Positions 42,368-54,612 of a DNA stretch of 64,000 bases are shown in pieces; the first letter of the stretch is position 1, and every line of letters begins with the position of its first letter. The notes under the pieces were generated by a model. It searched no databases. It saw only the letters and a program-made list of their open reading frames with translations, and was not told the origin of the DNA. This stretch comes from Marasmius tenuissimus (taxonomy: Eukaryota > Basidiomycota > Agaricomycetes > Agaricales > Marasmiaceae), in the NCBI GenBank assembly GCA_029532415.1, contig JAQOTA010000017.1, positions 1-64,000 on the forward strand. Reading direction: 5' to 3'. The translations under genes were made by a program, and so were the position numbers.

Positions 42368-45300
42368 CTACTCGCCATCCCGCATCTCTGATTCTGCACC
42401 TTCATCCGCCTCAACACTCGCGGAGGCTGCCACGACGCCCTTCCTCGGAGACAATCTCTTCGCCGGTTCGAGTTTGAGTCTCTGCTTCGTCTTCGTCTGA
42501 TGATTTTTGATCTTCACTTTGCATTTCTCACACAACCACCCCGACGTAGCGCTAGGGATCGCGCGGTTACACCCCTTGTTTTTGCAGTATCTCTATGAAT
42601 ATACGGTCAGCCGGTCGGCGGGGATTGGGGTGGCACGGTGCAGCGTACCGGAGGTGTGGGTTCGGTTGGAGGCTGTTCGTCGTCCTCGTTGGACGGAATC
42701 TTTGCAGAGCGAAATCTGATTTTCAGGGGAGGCTCAGACTGAGGTTGAGATTGCGACTCCGGTTCCTCGGCTGCAATCTGGGCCTGTCCATCCCTCGACG
42801 ACGAGCCTTCGTCCGTATTCGCAATAGAAGGAGACTCGGCCGGAGGCTTGTAGAACATGTATCGGAATTTTTCTTTTCCTTTGCCCGTAGCTGAAGCCGA
42901 ATTTGACGAAGACCCTTCGTCGGTCACAGCGCCACTTTTGTTTTGAGAAACATCCAGCGAGGCTCTTATTTGCTTGAGTCGTTCTTGAGCTTCGCCAGGC
43001 TCGAACAAAGAGGTACCTTTCCGCTTTTTTGCCTGTAAGAAAAACGTTAGTCGGTATTTCTGGTTGGGGCACAAAGGACATACATGACCGTCTTGAACCG
43101 TCTCTGGCGTGTAATTGGTGAAGACGTCCCGGCTTTTTCTTGGAACAACCGAGTTTTGAAAAAGCGTAGAGTCGGGAACCATCGGCAACACGAAATTGAA
43201 CTTTCGTGGGGGAGGTTTGGTCGGAGCTGGGACGCTAGGTTCACTAGCGTGATCTTCCGGTTCCTTTGAGGGTTCCTTTCCTCCAGGGGTGGTCGTGGTT
43301 TCGGGGGGTTGTGAAGAGTCCTTGTCAGCGTTTGAGGGAGATGTCTCCTTCGAAGATCCGGTTCCTTTGGGTGGTGGGAGAGGACGGAATGAAGTAGAGG
43401 CCGGTAAGGGGGAAGGATGCGCGTGTGGAAGAGCATAAGGATACGGTGGCTGCTGCAAGGAGGTGGTGTATGGATAAGGAGAGTTGCCATATGGATAGCC
43501 AGGATAAGGGTAACCTGGGTAGGGGGGATATCCTGGATATGCGTAAGGATAAGGAGCAGCGGGTGATGAGCCAGGCGTATAAGGATAACCTCTCCCGTAC
43601 GGCGGAGGATAAGGCATGTAAGGGAAGTAACCGCCGTAGGGAGGAGCGCCGAATGGATATGGGCCGAGAGGAGGTGCAGTGGACGACGATGCCGACGCCT
43701 CTTTGCCGTCTTCTGGCTCTGGGACTATAGCGGGAGTTTTCGGCTGTCTTGCCTTTCGTCTTTTGCGAACCGGCTCGCCGACTGAGCTTCCTGTGGCCCC
43801 GCCAGAAGCTGAGCTCTCGGCGAACTCCCCCGATTTCCTCTTCCCCTGGTGGTCTTGCTCAGTACCGTCAGAGTCAGTAGGTCTGTAGACAAATTGGGTC
43901 GGTTGAGGAACGGTGGGAGAGAAAGCAGGGACCGGAGGGGGTAGTGAAGTTCGCTTTCTCGATCCGCCAGTTTCCTGAGGTATATCCGTGTTTCGTGACG
44001 ATTCGGCAACGACAGGGCGCGTCGAAGCAACGGGGTCATTGCCAGCGACAACAAATTCGTCCTGCCCGTCTTCGGACATTCGCAACCCAGTTCCGGTGGC
44101 ATGTAGAACACCAAAGAGTGAACCTGGATCGTCCTGCGCGAATTGGACAGCTCTGGGGGTGTACGGCCTAAATGCGAGTATTTGAGAAAATCCACCAGTG
44201 CCACGGTTGAGAGTGCCTGACGAGCTAGACTCAGTAGCCGAGTGTTGTCCGAGACTGTTGTCGTCGGAAGTAGATCCAGATGCTTCGGCACATGGCATCT
44301 CGTTCATCTCATTGGGGTCTAAACCGTCCAAGGAAACATCCGCCAGAGTTGGATCGTCAGCAGCACTTGATTCCGTGTCGTTTCTCGTCCCAGCTCGCAG
44401 TTCCTTCCTAAGTGAACGACAAGTGTCGCACATTCTCCAACGAAGGTGAGGATTGATCAGATTGGAGCAGTTAGGCGCAGTGCAAGAGAAGGCCTTGCGT
44501 TTCTCGTTCTAGATATGAAAGGGTCAAAAACTTCGTACGAATATACTTTCTCTCAACATCAACTCACCACGGTATGGTTACTTCCGGAATCGCGAGGCTC
44601 AAGTACCTCTCGCTGAACGGCGGTGAAATCACCAGCCAGAGACTCCGTAACATCCAGTTCCCCGTCGTCATCGTCCTCCTCGCCTTCCTCGCCCGGCTCG
44701 GCAGCTTTCGACGTGCTCCCAGCGTCACCTTTGGGTTTCCGCGTCTTCGGGCGCTTAACGCTTGGTTGCTTCCTGGACAGTATCAGTTGCCTCGCCCTCT
44801 CCCTGGCCTTCATCTCGATCTTCTTCTTCTCAACCTCTTCACTATCAAAGGGTTCAGATTCGTCATTCAGTATGGCGTCGGCGTCGATGGGTTCATCATC
44901 CTCTACAACTCCAGAGCCATCAGGTCCCTTTCCTTTCTCAACTTTCTCCCGGACTCTCTTCAACTTCCCGTGCTTCCTGTTCTGATAACGGTGACGATCG
45001 CATCGTTTGTATAGATAATGGCCGGGTAGAATCGTATGACAATGCGAAACAGTACACATGCGCTGAGGGAGTAATAATGACGAGGGTATTGAGGTCGGGA
45101 GTGATTCAGTCGCGTCTGCATCTTGTGTTGACGAAGAAGCGACCCCCTGAATAACTGGAGACAACGCCTCTGCCAACGAGCTGGTGCTCGGTGGTGGAGT
45201 AGACGCGTTCTCCGGTATGTCTAAGGACAATGAAGTTCCTGTCAACGTGCCGACTTTAGTCTCCAGCTTTGCCTGCATCATTTGGGCCAACTGGGCAGCC

Positions 45301-46465
45301 TGGACTGGCGTAAGTTTGTCCAGAGGCTCGAGAATCTGTGCCAGACTCAGCGCATAAGGGGAGGTACTCGCGATCGCATTGGATGCAGTCGAAGATAGAA
45401 CATTAGCAAGAGTGGGTGGAAGGGCTGCCTTTTCGTCGATGATGGAGAGCTCCCATGCACGGAGGTCCTCAGGAGACTCGCTGAGCGGCGGTAATCCTGC
45501 CTCTGCTCTCCTCTCGTCCTCGGCATATCTAAGCTTTTCGAGCTCTTGATCGAAAGCGACGCGTTCCGCCTTCCACTTTGCCCTCTTCGTGATGCCATAA
45601 TTGCGATACCGATCCCTGCAGGGGGTGCACATCTTGTAGCTGGACTCGGCTATCGTCAAGTTTCAACATGGAAGTATCGCGGGAACAGAGATAATGATCT
45701 ACCTGATAGAACAGCCTTACACCCTTTGATTGAGCAATACCGTCGATGCTTTGATGATTCTTCGAGCGCCGAAGCCGGGTCCTCGAACTCTGGGGATGCC
45801 GAGGGCACCGTCGAATTCTCCGATGCCTGAGGTGTCTCTGCCTCCACTGTGTCGAGCTGAGGAATCGAATGGCGCGGTAGGAAAGTAAGGGCACCGGCAA
45901 GCTCAGAGCTGCTTGACTGTGCTTCGAACATCCGTGGATCGATATTGCTGATGTGCCATGATGTGCCCGGGAGAGATGACGGAGACGCACTGGTCTGTAC
46001 AGTAGGTGAAGCCTTCGAAGTTGAAGCAGTCGGGGTGGAGGTGGACTGTGTAACTACAGAGTCCGTTTCCGGGTACAAAAGCGCGTCGGCAAGGGCGGTC
46101 TCTGGACTGAACTCTGTTAGGGCATCTTGCACGCGTCCAGAAATTTCGCTCTGACTCCGGGCCTTCTTGGGCTTCGAGCTACTGCCCTTTCCACTCCCAG
46201 CCGACCCGGTCAGCCACAGCGCAGAGCCCGGAATCTGCTCGATAGGTATGACAGTGTGTCCTTGAAGCGCAGCCTTCTCCAGTTTCCGCTTCGCCCGTTT
46301 TGTTGTTGCATATCTCCTATGCTTCTCCCTGCATGAGTCGCACATTTTTGTCGTTGCATCGTCGGATAACGGATGAGAGCATCCACGAACAGAGCATATC
46401 TTCGGCGTTGGTGGGATAGAGGAACCGGACGGCAAGTTGGAACCAGACTCTGTGAGGTGATCCAT
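42368..46465 (-). CDS. Large protein with five Cys-pair zinc-binding-like repeats
   Basis: I do not recognise a named family. The spliced protein (over 1,200 residues) carries five copies of a unit with C-x4-C, about 12-18 residues, then C-x2-C (or C-x2-H) and a basic helix: 'CSVRGCSHPL...CDSCREKHRRY' (about 46395-46315), 'CSIKGCKAVL...CTPCRDRYRNY' (45725-45590), 'CTVSHCHTIL...CDRHRYQNRK' (45060-44990), 'CTAPNCSNLI...CDTCRSLRKEL' (44485-44395) and 'CKNKGCNRAI...CEKCKVKI' (42590-42520). The first two are followed by the near-identical 'TTKRAKRK'/'ITKRAKWK'. Between units are disordered, acidic or Pro/Tyr-rich stretches and NLS-like 'RKRRKARQPK' (about 43765). A nuclear, nucleic-acid- or chromatin-linked role is inference. 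Start 46465 (MDHLTESGSN); last exon ends at 42368. Introns include 43033-43083. Confidence 0.72.
43440..43650 (-). repeat. Pro/Tyr/Gly-rich low-complexity tract inside the zinc-repeat protein
   Basis: On the coding strand about 70 codons repeat units such as 'PPYPGYPYPGYPYGNSPYPY'. The DNA is an imperfect tandem array of 12-15 base units (plus strand rich in GGATA(A/T)GG). Such Tyr/Pro-rich tracts are typical of proteins that phase-separate or bind RNA-processing partners; that role here is inference. Confidence 0.7.
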
Positions 46466-47848
46466 TCAACAGACCTGTAGGCTGTAGACGAGTCTGAGAC
46501 GATGGAAACCCTAATTTGAAATGGGAAGAATCTCCTCGGGTTCGGCAAGAGTCACATTCAGACTCCGACAAGTCGAACTCAAGGGCAACCCGGCGACGAG
46601 TCCGATTGGGCTGGACCTGGCTGGACGTTGGACGGAGAGTCCAGGTCGACGTCGACGAGGCGCACGACTTGGATAGAAATCAGTTCAATAATCTTGACAG
46701 GTCAGGAAAAAAAGACGCCAAAGCGCCATAGAATTGTGACCATTCGAGAAACTTGAACAAGGACCGCAACATTCTCAGTGTACCCATGCCCCTTCAAGCT
46801 TCAAGGCCCGCCCTTCCCTCTTACCACCACCACATCGATGGGCTCTGACCAAATCTGCACTTTTCCCCTCTAGTCCATCAGCTTCCTCTCACAAACGCCA
46901 GACGTCTATCATGCTCCGATAGTCACAAGCTTTAGTCACTTTCTGATTCTGTCGGCATACCCTCATAAGCACATTCAACGTGACGACGACAAGGGCAACG
47001 TGTCTCCGAGTCTGCAGCAGTAAAAGGACTAATCTCACGAGGCTGGCCTCCACATTCTTTGTAGAAACACAATCAGCGTAATTGAAACGACTGGTACAAG
47101 TTGTACGTCGCCTACCTTGGAATGAGAAGTGATAGATCTGGATGGGGGTAAACGGAGCAGAACGCTGCTGGGCGAAAGTACGTGTCACTCAGCCTTTATT
47201 CGACATGATCTAATTCCTGTCGTTCGTCGTTCATACAGTCCCAATATTCCCTGCAACGACCTACTCTCAAGCACCACTGAAAGACTCGATAGCCATACGT
47301 GAAACCAGTCTCGACTCTCGATCTTGTAGCTGAATACCGCGCAATTATCCCTATATTGTCAGACTCCCGCCGCCAATACTCTTCGATCTACGCAAACTCG
47401 AACACAGACAAATGAGGCTGTTGCACGCTACAGTCACCCTCCAGCTTCTGGATTCTTCACTTTCATCGGGAGGGCTCTCGATAACATATCTGGCTGGTAA
47501 TCAACAAGAGGATGATGCATTCACCAGCCACGTAATTCCAGATATCCTGTACAAGATTGACAACCAACTTGACGTCTGTTGCTTGCTTGTCTCTCGAGCG
47601 ACGAGACCTCCGAATGCAACAGCCATCTCGGGTTACTTCCGTACACTATAGGTTCCTTAACCCGACTCCCCAAGAAGACAATAGTTTCGAGATAGCTGGT
47701 CGGGACGCCAGCAGCTTTTGGCAGTTCTCGTCTGTTATCGCGACTACGATCCAGTTTGTATTTTATAGTAGCTAGTGCTACCCGAATACCATCTTCATCG
47801 ATAACATTGACACAAAAAGATCAATAAGGTGCAGCACATAGCACTACG
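46466..47848. other. Long intergenic region between PRP6 and the zinc-repeat gene
   Basis: About 1.4 kb. It must include the promoter of the zinc-repeat gene and the 3' end of PRP6. I see no conserved coding frame; open frames at 47412-47775 (+) and 46889-47188 (-) have no family likeness. No RNA gene or repeat seen. Confidence 0.4.
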
Positions 47849-50800
47849 TTAATGTAAGGCATCTGCAACCATTTCGAGGATTTCTCTCGTCGACTTGCCC
47901 GTATTCTTCAAGTCTTTCGCTATCGCTTGCCAGGTGAGCCCGTGGCGCGGCTCAGCGGCATCGCATTTCTGTCTCACAATCTCCCGATGCTCCTACAAGA
48001 GGAAGTCAGTCTTGGGGGATTTCCTCAAGTATGGAGAATTGTGTTACCTCTGTACCATGTTGCCTCTCAAACTTCAACCACCAACCCCACAGGTCTCCGA
48101 TATCAGCACCGTTATCATGGTCTGAGCTTTCTTGACGCGGGGGCACGGCTCTTCCAAACCATTCTCTCGCTTTCTCCAACTTCCTCTCCGCCCAAAACAG
48201 CCTCGCAACAGTGCAGATGATGAGTGGATTGTCGTTACTCTTCTTCAACGCATCCAACGCCCTCGTTTTCCTCTGCGGTCGCGGTTCCGACCAAATCATC
48301 ATCGTCCAGAGCAGCCCCGATGAAGGACATTCCTGTAGGGCCCGTGCAAGCATCGCTTTCCCGGGAACAGCACCACCGGAACGTTCCTCTACCCCGACGG
48401 ACTCTGCCCATATCATGTCGTTGCCAGGGTTGACTTGACGCGCCTTCTCTAGAAGGGCTCGTGCTTTGATGCTCTTCCCGTCTGCTTCCTCGAGCCGGCT
48501 AGCAAGAATCCACAGTGTCGGTTCCTTTGGACATGCCTTGTATCCAGCCATGTATGACCCACGAGCCGCGGGGAAATTTCCTTGCGACTGATGTATCTGG
48601 CCTTGTATCATATACAGCTTCGCGTATTTAGGGAACTTCTTGATGGCGGCGGCGAGGGTCTCTAACGCCGCTTCCGCTTGCCCTTGTTGACGTTCGAACA
48701 CTGCGGATTTCATCCAAATCTGCAACCAGTATGAGAGAAGTACATGATACTCAAAGAAGAGAAACTCACCCTCTCCGTGTCGGCAACGGTCCTGGCACGG
48801 ATCAATAGCTCTCTTGCCACCTCGAGTTGGTTATTCTCCGCTTCGAGTTTGACTGCCGCTAACCAAATCTTCTCGCTCTCCTTGTTGGCATCAAAGGCTC
48901 TCTCCAGGACCTTTCGAGCGTTGTCCACGTCTCCGTTGTTCCACTTCTCCTTCGCGGCCATCAACCAAAGAACCTCAGCCTGCGGGCAGTGTTCTACCGC
49001 CCGCTCCAAGATACTATCCAAGCTCTCCTTCGTCCCGTGGCTCTTCTCCAGCCCTGCGGCTCGTATCCATAGCGTCTTCTTGTCCGGATATACTTTCAAC
49101 GCATACGCCAATACCGCCCTCGCTGTGCCCACCATCCCGCGAGCCAATGCGGACTCAGCGTCGTCGATCCAGGTGTCCAATCTATCCTCCTCCTCCACGT
49201 CCATGAACACCGTAGCCTTCACGATAGCTTCGCATGTCCTCACGCTTCCCTGCGCCTCACACTTCTCAGCCTCCTTCAACCACTGTTCCCTCGTGAGCAA
49301 GACCTGATGTCTCCGTAGACCCTTTACACCAGCCTCAATCGTTTTGTCAACCATATCCATCGCCTTCTGCTTCTCCTCTTCGCTTTTACCCTCTACGGCG
49401 GTTGCCTCCTGTTCCAGAAGTCTTCCAGCTGCGATCCAAATCTCGTGGGAGGTGGGTATGGCTTTCCTAGCCTTGTTCAAGACTGCCTTTGCCTTCTCTA
49501 GAGTCTCGAGTTGCGCAAGAGCAAGCCATAGTTCCACCGAAAGTGGTATGACTTCGACGGCCCGGGACAAGAGGATACGAGCGTCCTGCGCGCTCTCTTC
49601 CAAATTGACCGTCTCCTTCCATAAACGCACAGAGTTGGGAATGTGTTCGAGAGCTGTTCGAGATTACTTAGTACCCAAAAGACGTTCTCACCGACTGGTA
49701 GCTCTGACCTTTTCGCAATACCCGTCGCTTTGCCTTTGCATCATGCTCGAGATCGGCAGCCGCAATCCACACCTTGACGCTCTGTCCGACATGTTGGACT
49801 GCGTTGGCGAGTATGATTTTGGCGTCATCGTTGTTCTAGTAAATGAAAGTTAGTATGTCGGCAAGGAGCGGAGACTTCTGACTCACGTGTAAACGAGCAG
49901 CCTCGAGCCAAACATCCTCATTCTTGGGGCATTCCTCGCAGCCTTGTTTGATCATCTTCCTTGCAGCAACCATCCTACCTGCGTGCTCTTCCAAACACGC
50001 GGCAGCGATCCATCCGGGCGCGTGTTTGGGATTGGACTTGACCAGTGAGTCGAACAACATCCTAGCCCGCTTGATGTCACCTATTTCGGCGTCGGACTTG
50101 AGAACGACACTGTTGAGAGACGTGAGGTAGCCCTTGGGGTCAACGGAAGTCGAAAGCCCAGATGATGTTGTGGTACCAGAGAGCTAGAAGTGAAACCAAG
50201 ATAGTCAGCCCAAGCAATTGGTGTGGATGGTGCCGGTTCACCTGGTCAAGTTTGAGCGATAGAATCTTGTCACGAGCTTGACCGATTTCTACGAAGTTCG
50301 TCATTGTCCCCGAGTCCGCGGAGGTTTCGATGCCGTTCTGCACAGGGCAATATGAATGAGTTGACTGAGAGGTGAGGAAGCCTTTACGCACCATTTGTTG
50401 TTGAGCATCCAGAGAATTCTCGTACTCATTCTTTGACCGATCCCCGACCAAGACGCTATCCGGCACGACGAATGACCTTTCGTACTTCGGTCTCTTTCTC
50501 CTCGTTAAGTTCCCCACCTCAGGAATACTCTCCCATTCCTCATCGGTAACTGCAGACAATCCCCGCTTCAAATCCGAAAACTGTTGCTGAATTTTCGGGC
50601 GCTCAGCCCGATACTTCGCTAGTTCTTCCTGTTCTTGTGCTTCCCTGATCAAAAGAAGAAAAAGAGGGTAAAAGAGGGTTGGAAAAAAGGATGACTCGAA
50701 ACTAACCAAGATGCACACACCTGCGTGCCTTACGTCGTGCATCCATAGCAGCGTCGACGGCTTCATAGATTTTGTCTGCTTCTTCATCGTCTTGCTCGTA

Positions 50801-51150
50801 TGCAGTTCCCGCGAATAGGCCATATTCGTTGTCAGGGTCTTGAAACTGCTCTGGGTCTACCTCTTGTTCCTCCCCTCTTCGCGCCTGTGCTTCTCTGAAA
50901 TTCGATGAGAATTCGTTTGCTGGTACAAAATTATGGCATAGTAACTCACGCGATAGCTTCGGCAGAGGGACCTTCTCGCGCAGGACCGATATCAGACCGT
51001 GTCGTGAAACCCGACGCTCTTTGAAACCAGATTAGCGATAGAACACATACTTGGGAAGGGATGTGCTCACCCTCTGCCAAGACCTGCAACATATGAAGCA
51101 GGAGCTGGCATAGACAGGAAGGCCAGCTTGTTGGACTTGTTTGACGCCAT
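47849..51150 (-). CDS. PRP6: Pre-mRNA splicing factor PRP6 (U4/U6.U5 tri-snRNP)
   Basis: Tri-snRNP bridging protein. Seen: start MASNKSNKLAFLSMPAPASYV (51150, continued over an intron to 'GLGRGASGFTTRSDIGPAREGP'), which is the PRP1_N domain with 'DPEQFQDPDNEYGLFAG' (about 50870-50810) and 'EEWESIPEVGNLTRR' (about 50540-50500). A long array of HAT/TPR repeats follows from about 50150 to 47900 ('AARMLFDSLVKSNPKHAPGWIAAACLEE'-like units with a recurrent W-x-x-A-A/x-x-L-E). End 'ILEMVADALH' at 47849 in a final small exon. About 900 residues, normal for Prp6. At least six short introns. Confidence 0.93.
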
Positions 51151-51567
51151 CGTTCCGACAAGAAGGACGACCAAGTACTTGAATTTGTTTGAGAGAGGTG
51201 AATGAGAGTGAGAGTCAAGTTCTAACCCGTAACGTAACGTTCGCCGTCGGCATCACGGATTTGTCGGCAACGTGACTGATTGACCAGTCCCGGGCCAGAT
51301 TGTTGACCGAGCCTCGCTCTGAGCCTCTCTCGGCTTTCTCGTGGCATCTTTCCTTCTCATTCTCCAAGGCCTGAAAGTGATTCACGCTTTCGCTTCTCTT
51401 TTATCCGACTCATCAAAGGGATCCCGCGTCGAAGTCGATGTCGCAAGATCGAAAACTGACTGGTTATCCTGAGCGCATTCCAAACTATTCCAAAAGTTAT
51501 CTGGGGTTGATTCAAGGTACGGCGTACATGTTGTCTCAATCTATACTGGGATTCCAAACTTGTGCTG

Positions 51568-53329
51568 CTACGCAGACTTGGAAGATAAGACAAAGCCCTC
51601 ATATCCCTTCTCCGCTTTCTCTTTGCAGGTCTCCACGTAGAAATGCAACCCTCCCGGAAAGCTCAGGGTCTCCACTGCTTTCCCTGGTATGTTTGCCCCA
51701 TTCCACCATCCCCTCGCCTTTCCCAACAGGGTCTTATCCTGGATACCCAAAGACATATCTCTCCACGCCTGCTGCGATTCCCTTGTGGCCTCGATCCTGG
51801 TCAGTCTGTTCTGTTTCATGTAATGGATACACTCTGCTATCCATTCGCTTTGGGGTTCCTGAGACGACAATCGAGCCTTGAATTCAGATCTCCGAACTTA
51901 GACGCATTCACGTGAAAGACTACTCACCACGCAGCTGGGGCCATTCGACAGCGCCGTAGGCGCCTGAGGTCCGTATGTGAAGAACATATTTGGGAATCCC
52001 GACACCGTCATTCCGAGGTTTGTATAAACCCCATCCTTCCACACCTCGGAAATATTCTTCCCACCTATTCCTCGTACGTCTATGTTGGCTATCGCACCGG
52101 TAACGGCGTCGAATCCGGTGGCAAGAACGATAACATCGAATTCGTGCTCCTGTCCATCGCCCGTGACGATCCCCTTCGCAGTGAACTCCGCAATGGGGCT
52201 TTCATTCAGATCTACCAACTCGACGTTATCCCGATTGAAAATCTCGTAATAGTTCTGCTCCAAGGACGGTCGTCGGGTGAAGAATGGGTGAGGGGGAAGG
52301 GTAGGTGCAAGTTTCTCCTGCATCTTTGGATTGTGCAGGCGTTCTCGAACTTTATCTCTCCAGAACCCATACACGGCGTCATTGACCTCTTGGCTTGTGA
52401 GGATGTCGGGAAACGCAGACCCAGCGACAAACCCCCCTATTTCCCAAGTTTCTTCGAGACGAAGAATGCGCGCCTCAGGTGTTAAGGAGGAATACTCCGT
52501 TGGGAAATCACTGTGAACCAAACCCCCTGGAAAAGCTATGAGTTATGTGAGTGTGAATCGGAGAGGTGTCAAGCGTACCGGTTGTCTGTGGCCGCCGACG
52601 GTATATGGCACCGTACAAGCCACTCTTCTTTTTCATGGCCTGTGAGGTCACGTCTAGCTTACCCTGTCGCATGGGTAGACAGATATTGGGAGTTCGCTGG
52701 AATACAGTGAGGTGCGCAGCTTCGGGGCCAACCTCTTGAATGATCTGAACCCCGGACGCACCAGTACCCACGACTGCCACACGCTTGCCCTTCACGTCAA
52801 CACCTTCCTCTGGCCATCGCGCAGTATGGTGTTTAACACCTTCGTATTTATCCAGACCTTTGAACGCGGGTGTGTAAGGCACCGTAAGCGCGCCCGTCGC
52901 CAACACAAGGAACCGTGGGTGTACCACGAGCCCATTGTCCGTCTTTACCTCCCATCGATCTTCACCATCCTTCCACTCCGCGCTGACGATACGTGTATTG
53001 AACGTGATGTCCTTCTTCAAATCCAGTTTCTCGTCCACATAGCGGAAGTATGACCGAAGCTCCTGCCACCCGGGATACTTCTCCGTCCAGGTCCAATCTT
53101 TCCAAAGCGACTCCTCGGAAAATTCATAGACGGGGACGGGGCTGTCCACTCTGGCACCAGGATAGCGGTTCCAGTACCATGTACCGCCGATATCCGAACC
53201 AGCTTCGAAGACTCTGAAGTTGTACCCAAGCTCCCGATAGAGTCGAAGCTGGTGGATACCGGCAAACCCAGCTCCAACTACCAGAACATCGAGGCTTTCG
53301 GGGGCGCCGTTCGTGAGAGCTACGGACAT
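51568..53329 (-). CDS. Flavin-binding Baeyer-Villiger-type monooxygenase
   Basis: FAD/NADPH enzyme that inserts oxygen next to a ketone; substrate unknown. Seen: FAD Rossmann motif 'VVGAGFAGIHQ' (53285-53250), 'GGTWYWNRYPGARVD' (53185-53145), the type I BVMO fingerprint in the variant form 'YEGVKHHTARWP' (about 52845-52810, Tyr for the usual Phe), the NADPH Rossmann motif 'VVGTGASGVQII' (about 52770-52735), 'ILATGFD'-type 'VLATGFDAVTGA' (about 52125-52095), and 'MFFTYGPQAPTALSNGP' (about 51985-51935). The last exon continues past an intron to 'GFVLSSKSA' at 51568. Start 53329 (MSVALTNGAPES). No synthase or other pathway gene is adjacent, so a role in a product cluster is not supported; catabolism is equally likely. 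Confidence 0.88.
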
Positions 53330-53930
53330 ATTCGCTGAGAGGGAATGATAGGATTGAGGAGTACACTAATACACTTCTTATATTACCGAGAGCAGATTCA
53401 ATTATGTAGGTCGACCCCAGTGCTGGGAAGGAGCGTAGTCAGCCCCATGTTTCGGGAGTCCCGTGGTATCCGCATAGAATTCGCAATACTCAAACTGAGA
53501 CAATGAATTACTCAGGCATTCCCGACCTACCCATAGATATCGGTTACATCACAGAACCGAGGTCTTCAATTCTTCCTCACACCATGGAGTAAGTCGGGAG
53601 GGGCCAATCTTGCCGGCGTGGGGACGTGAAAGTCGACGTGGCTATACCATCCACCACTATTCTCTTCGAGGCTGCTATCAGCTGAAATAGAGATGTTTTA
53701 GGTACTAGCAGCCACGAGGTATCAATCGGTACAAGTCTGGGCCCATCGAAGCAAGACCGGTCTGAAAAGCCTTCTTCCTCTGCATCCAGTGAGAACCTTT
53801 CTTAGTCTGGGTACCTCCAACGAGACTTTTACTTGGCCAGTGATCATTATCATTAATTCGAGTGATGTATTTATCCCTTGTTTCGCCTAGTGTGTCGCAA
53901 ATTTGCGGGAACCGGATTTAAGGCCATTCA
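53330..53930. other. Intergenic region 5' of the monooxygenase
   Basis: About 600 bases with no recognisable gene. It should contain the monooxygenase promoter. The SINE-like element starts to its right. Confidence 0.4.
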
Positions 53931-53939
53931 AGGCCTTCT

Positions 53940-54340
53940 AAGCGAATATCAGGGGGAGATACCATTTAAGGGATTATCATAAAAATGGTCCAGCCGGTAA
54001 GGCACTATATAAGGTGACTTGTAATATATATTATATTCCATAATAATGGTCCCCGGTTTCGATGGGATGGTTGCCCGGTCATGCCATAAAATGTCTCGGT
54101 CCGGCCAAGTAATGTCCATATAAAGTCCTTGTATGACATATTACAAGGCGTAAATAAGAGACCAAACAAGGCCCTCTCAAGAGGGCAAAACATTTGTCGG
54201 CATCTTATATGCCGGACAGACTTCCTAGATCCCTCTGGGATTCGAACCCGCGACCTCTTGGATTGGTACTAGGGACCTTATAAGGACCCTACCCAAACTC
54301 GCGTTTTTTCTACTAGGCCAAGTGGCCTTATTTCTGCTTA
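53940..54340 (-). mobile_element. tRNA-derived SINE-like element
   Basis: On the minus strand from about 54330 an A-box-like 'TGGCCTAGTAG' is followed about 75 bases later by a perfect B box 'GGTTCGAATCC' (plus strand 54237-54247 'GGATTCGAACC'), the internal pol III promoter of a tRNA. The flanking arms do not fold into a proper acceptor stem, and the T stem has mismatches, so it is not a working tRNA. Between the boxes is a 10-base palindrome (CCTTATAAGG). Downstream on the same strand are two hairpins (GAGGGC/GCCCTC near 54170-54187; CCGGCAT/ATGCCGA near 54198-54216), then AT-rich sequence. The outer borders are guesses; no target duplication was identified. Confidence 0.55.
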
Positions 54341-54612
54341 TCGCTACCTTCTATTTATCTATCTCCTCCGGATCCCAGATATAATAAAAAGTAGCTTCTG
54401 TCAGCCTATCCGCGTCCCTCTAGACTTTCTGTCCCTTCCAATACAAGTCAATATAGAGGCATGATGATGATCCAGCTACTCACGAAGAGCGGCCTTCAAT
54501 GTTATTCGACAGTAACGAGGAATTGATGAGTTGTACAAATGAGAAGTGCGTAGCGAGTAAGGTGCTAGTCTATAAAAGTACGTGCTACGGCCAAGAAATG
54601 ATTGACAACGAC

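Noticed and set aside
43725..44291. 188-codon alternate frame in the zinc-repeat gene
   Set aside because: Shadow frame of the long Ser/Pro-rich exon, which itself joins properly to the flanking zinc units.
54225..54335. A genuine tRNA gene on the minus strand
   Set aside because: The B box is perfect but acceptor and T stems do not pair properly and no clear anticodon arm is seen; called a SINE-like tRNA relic instead.
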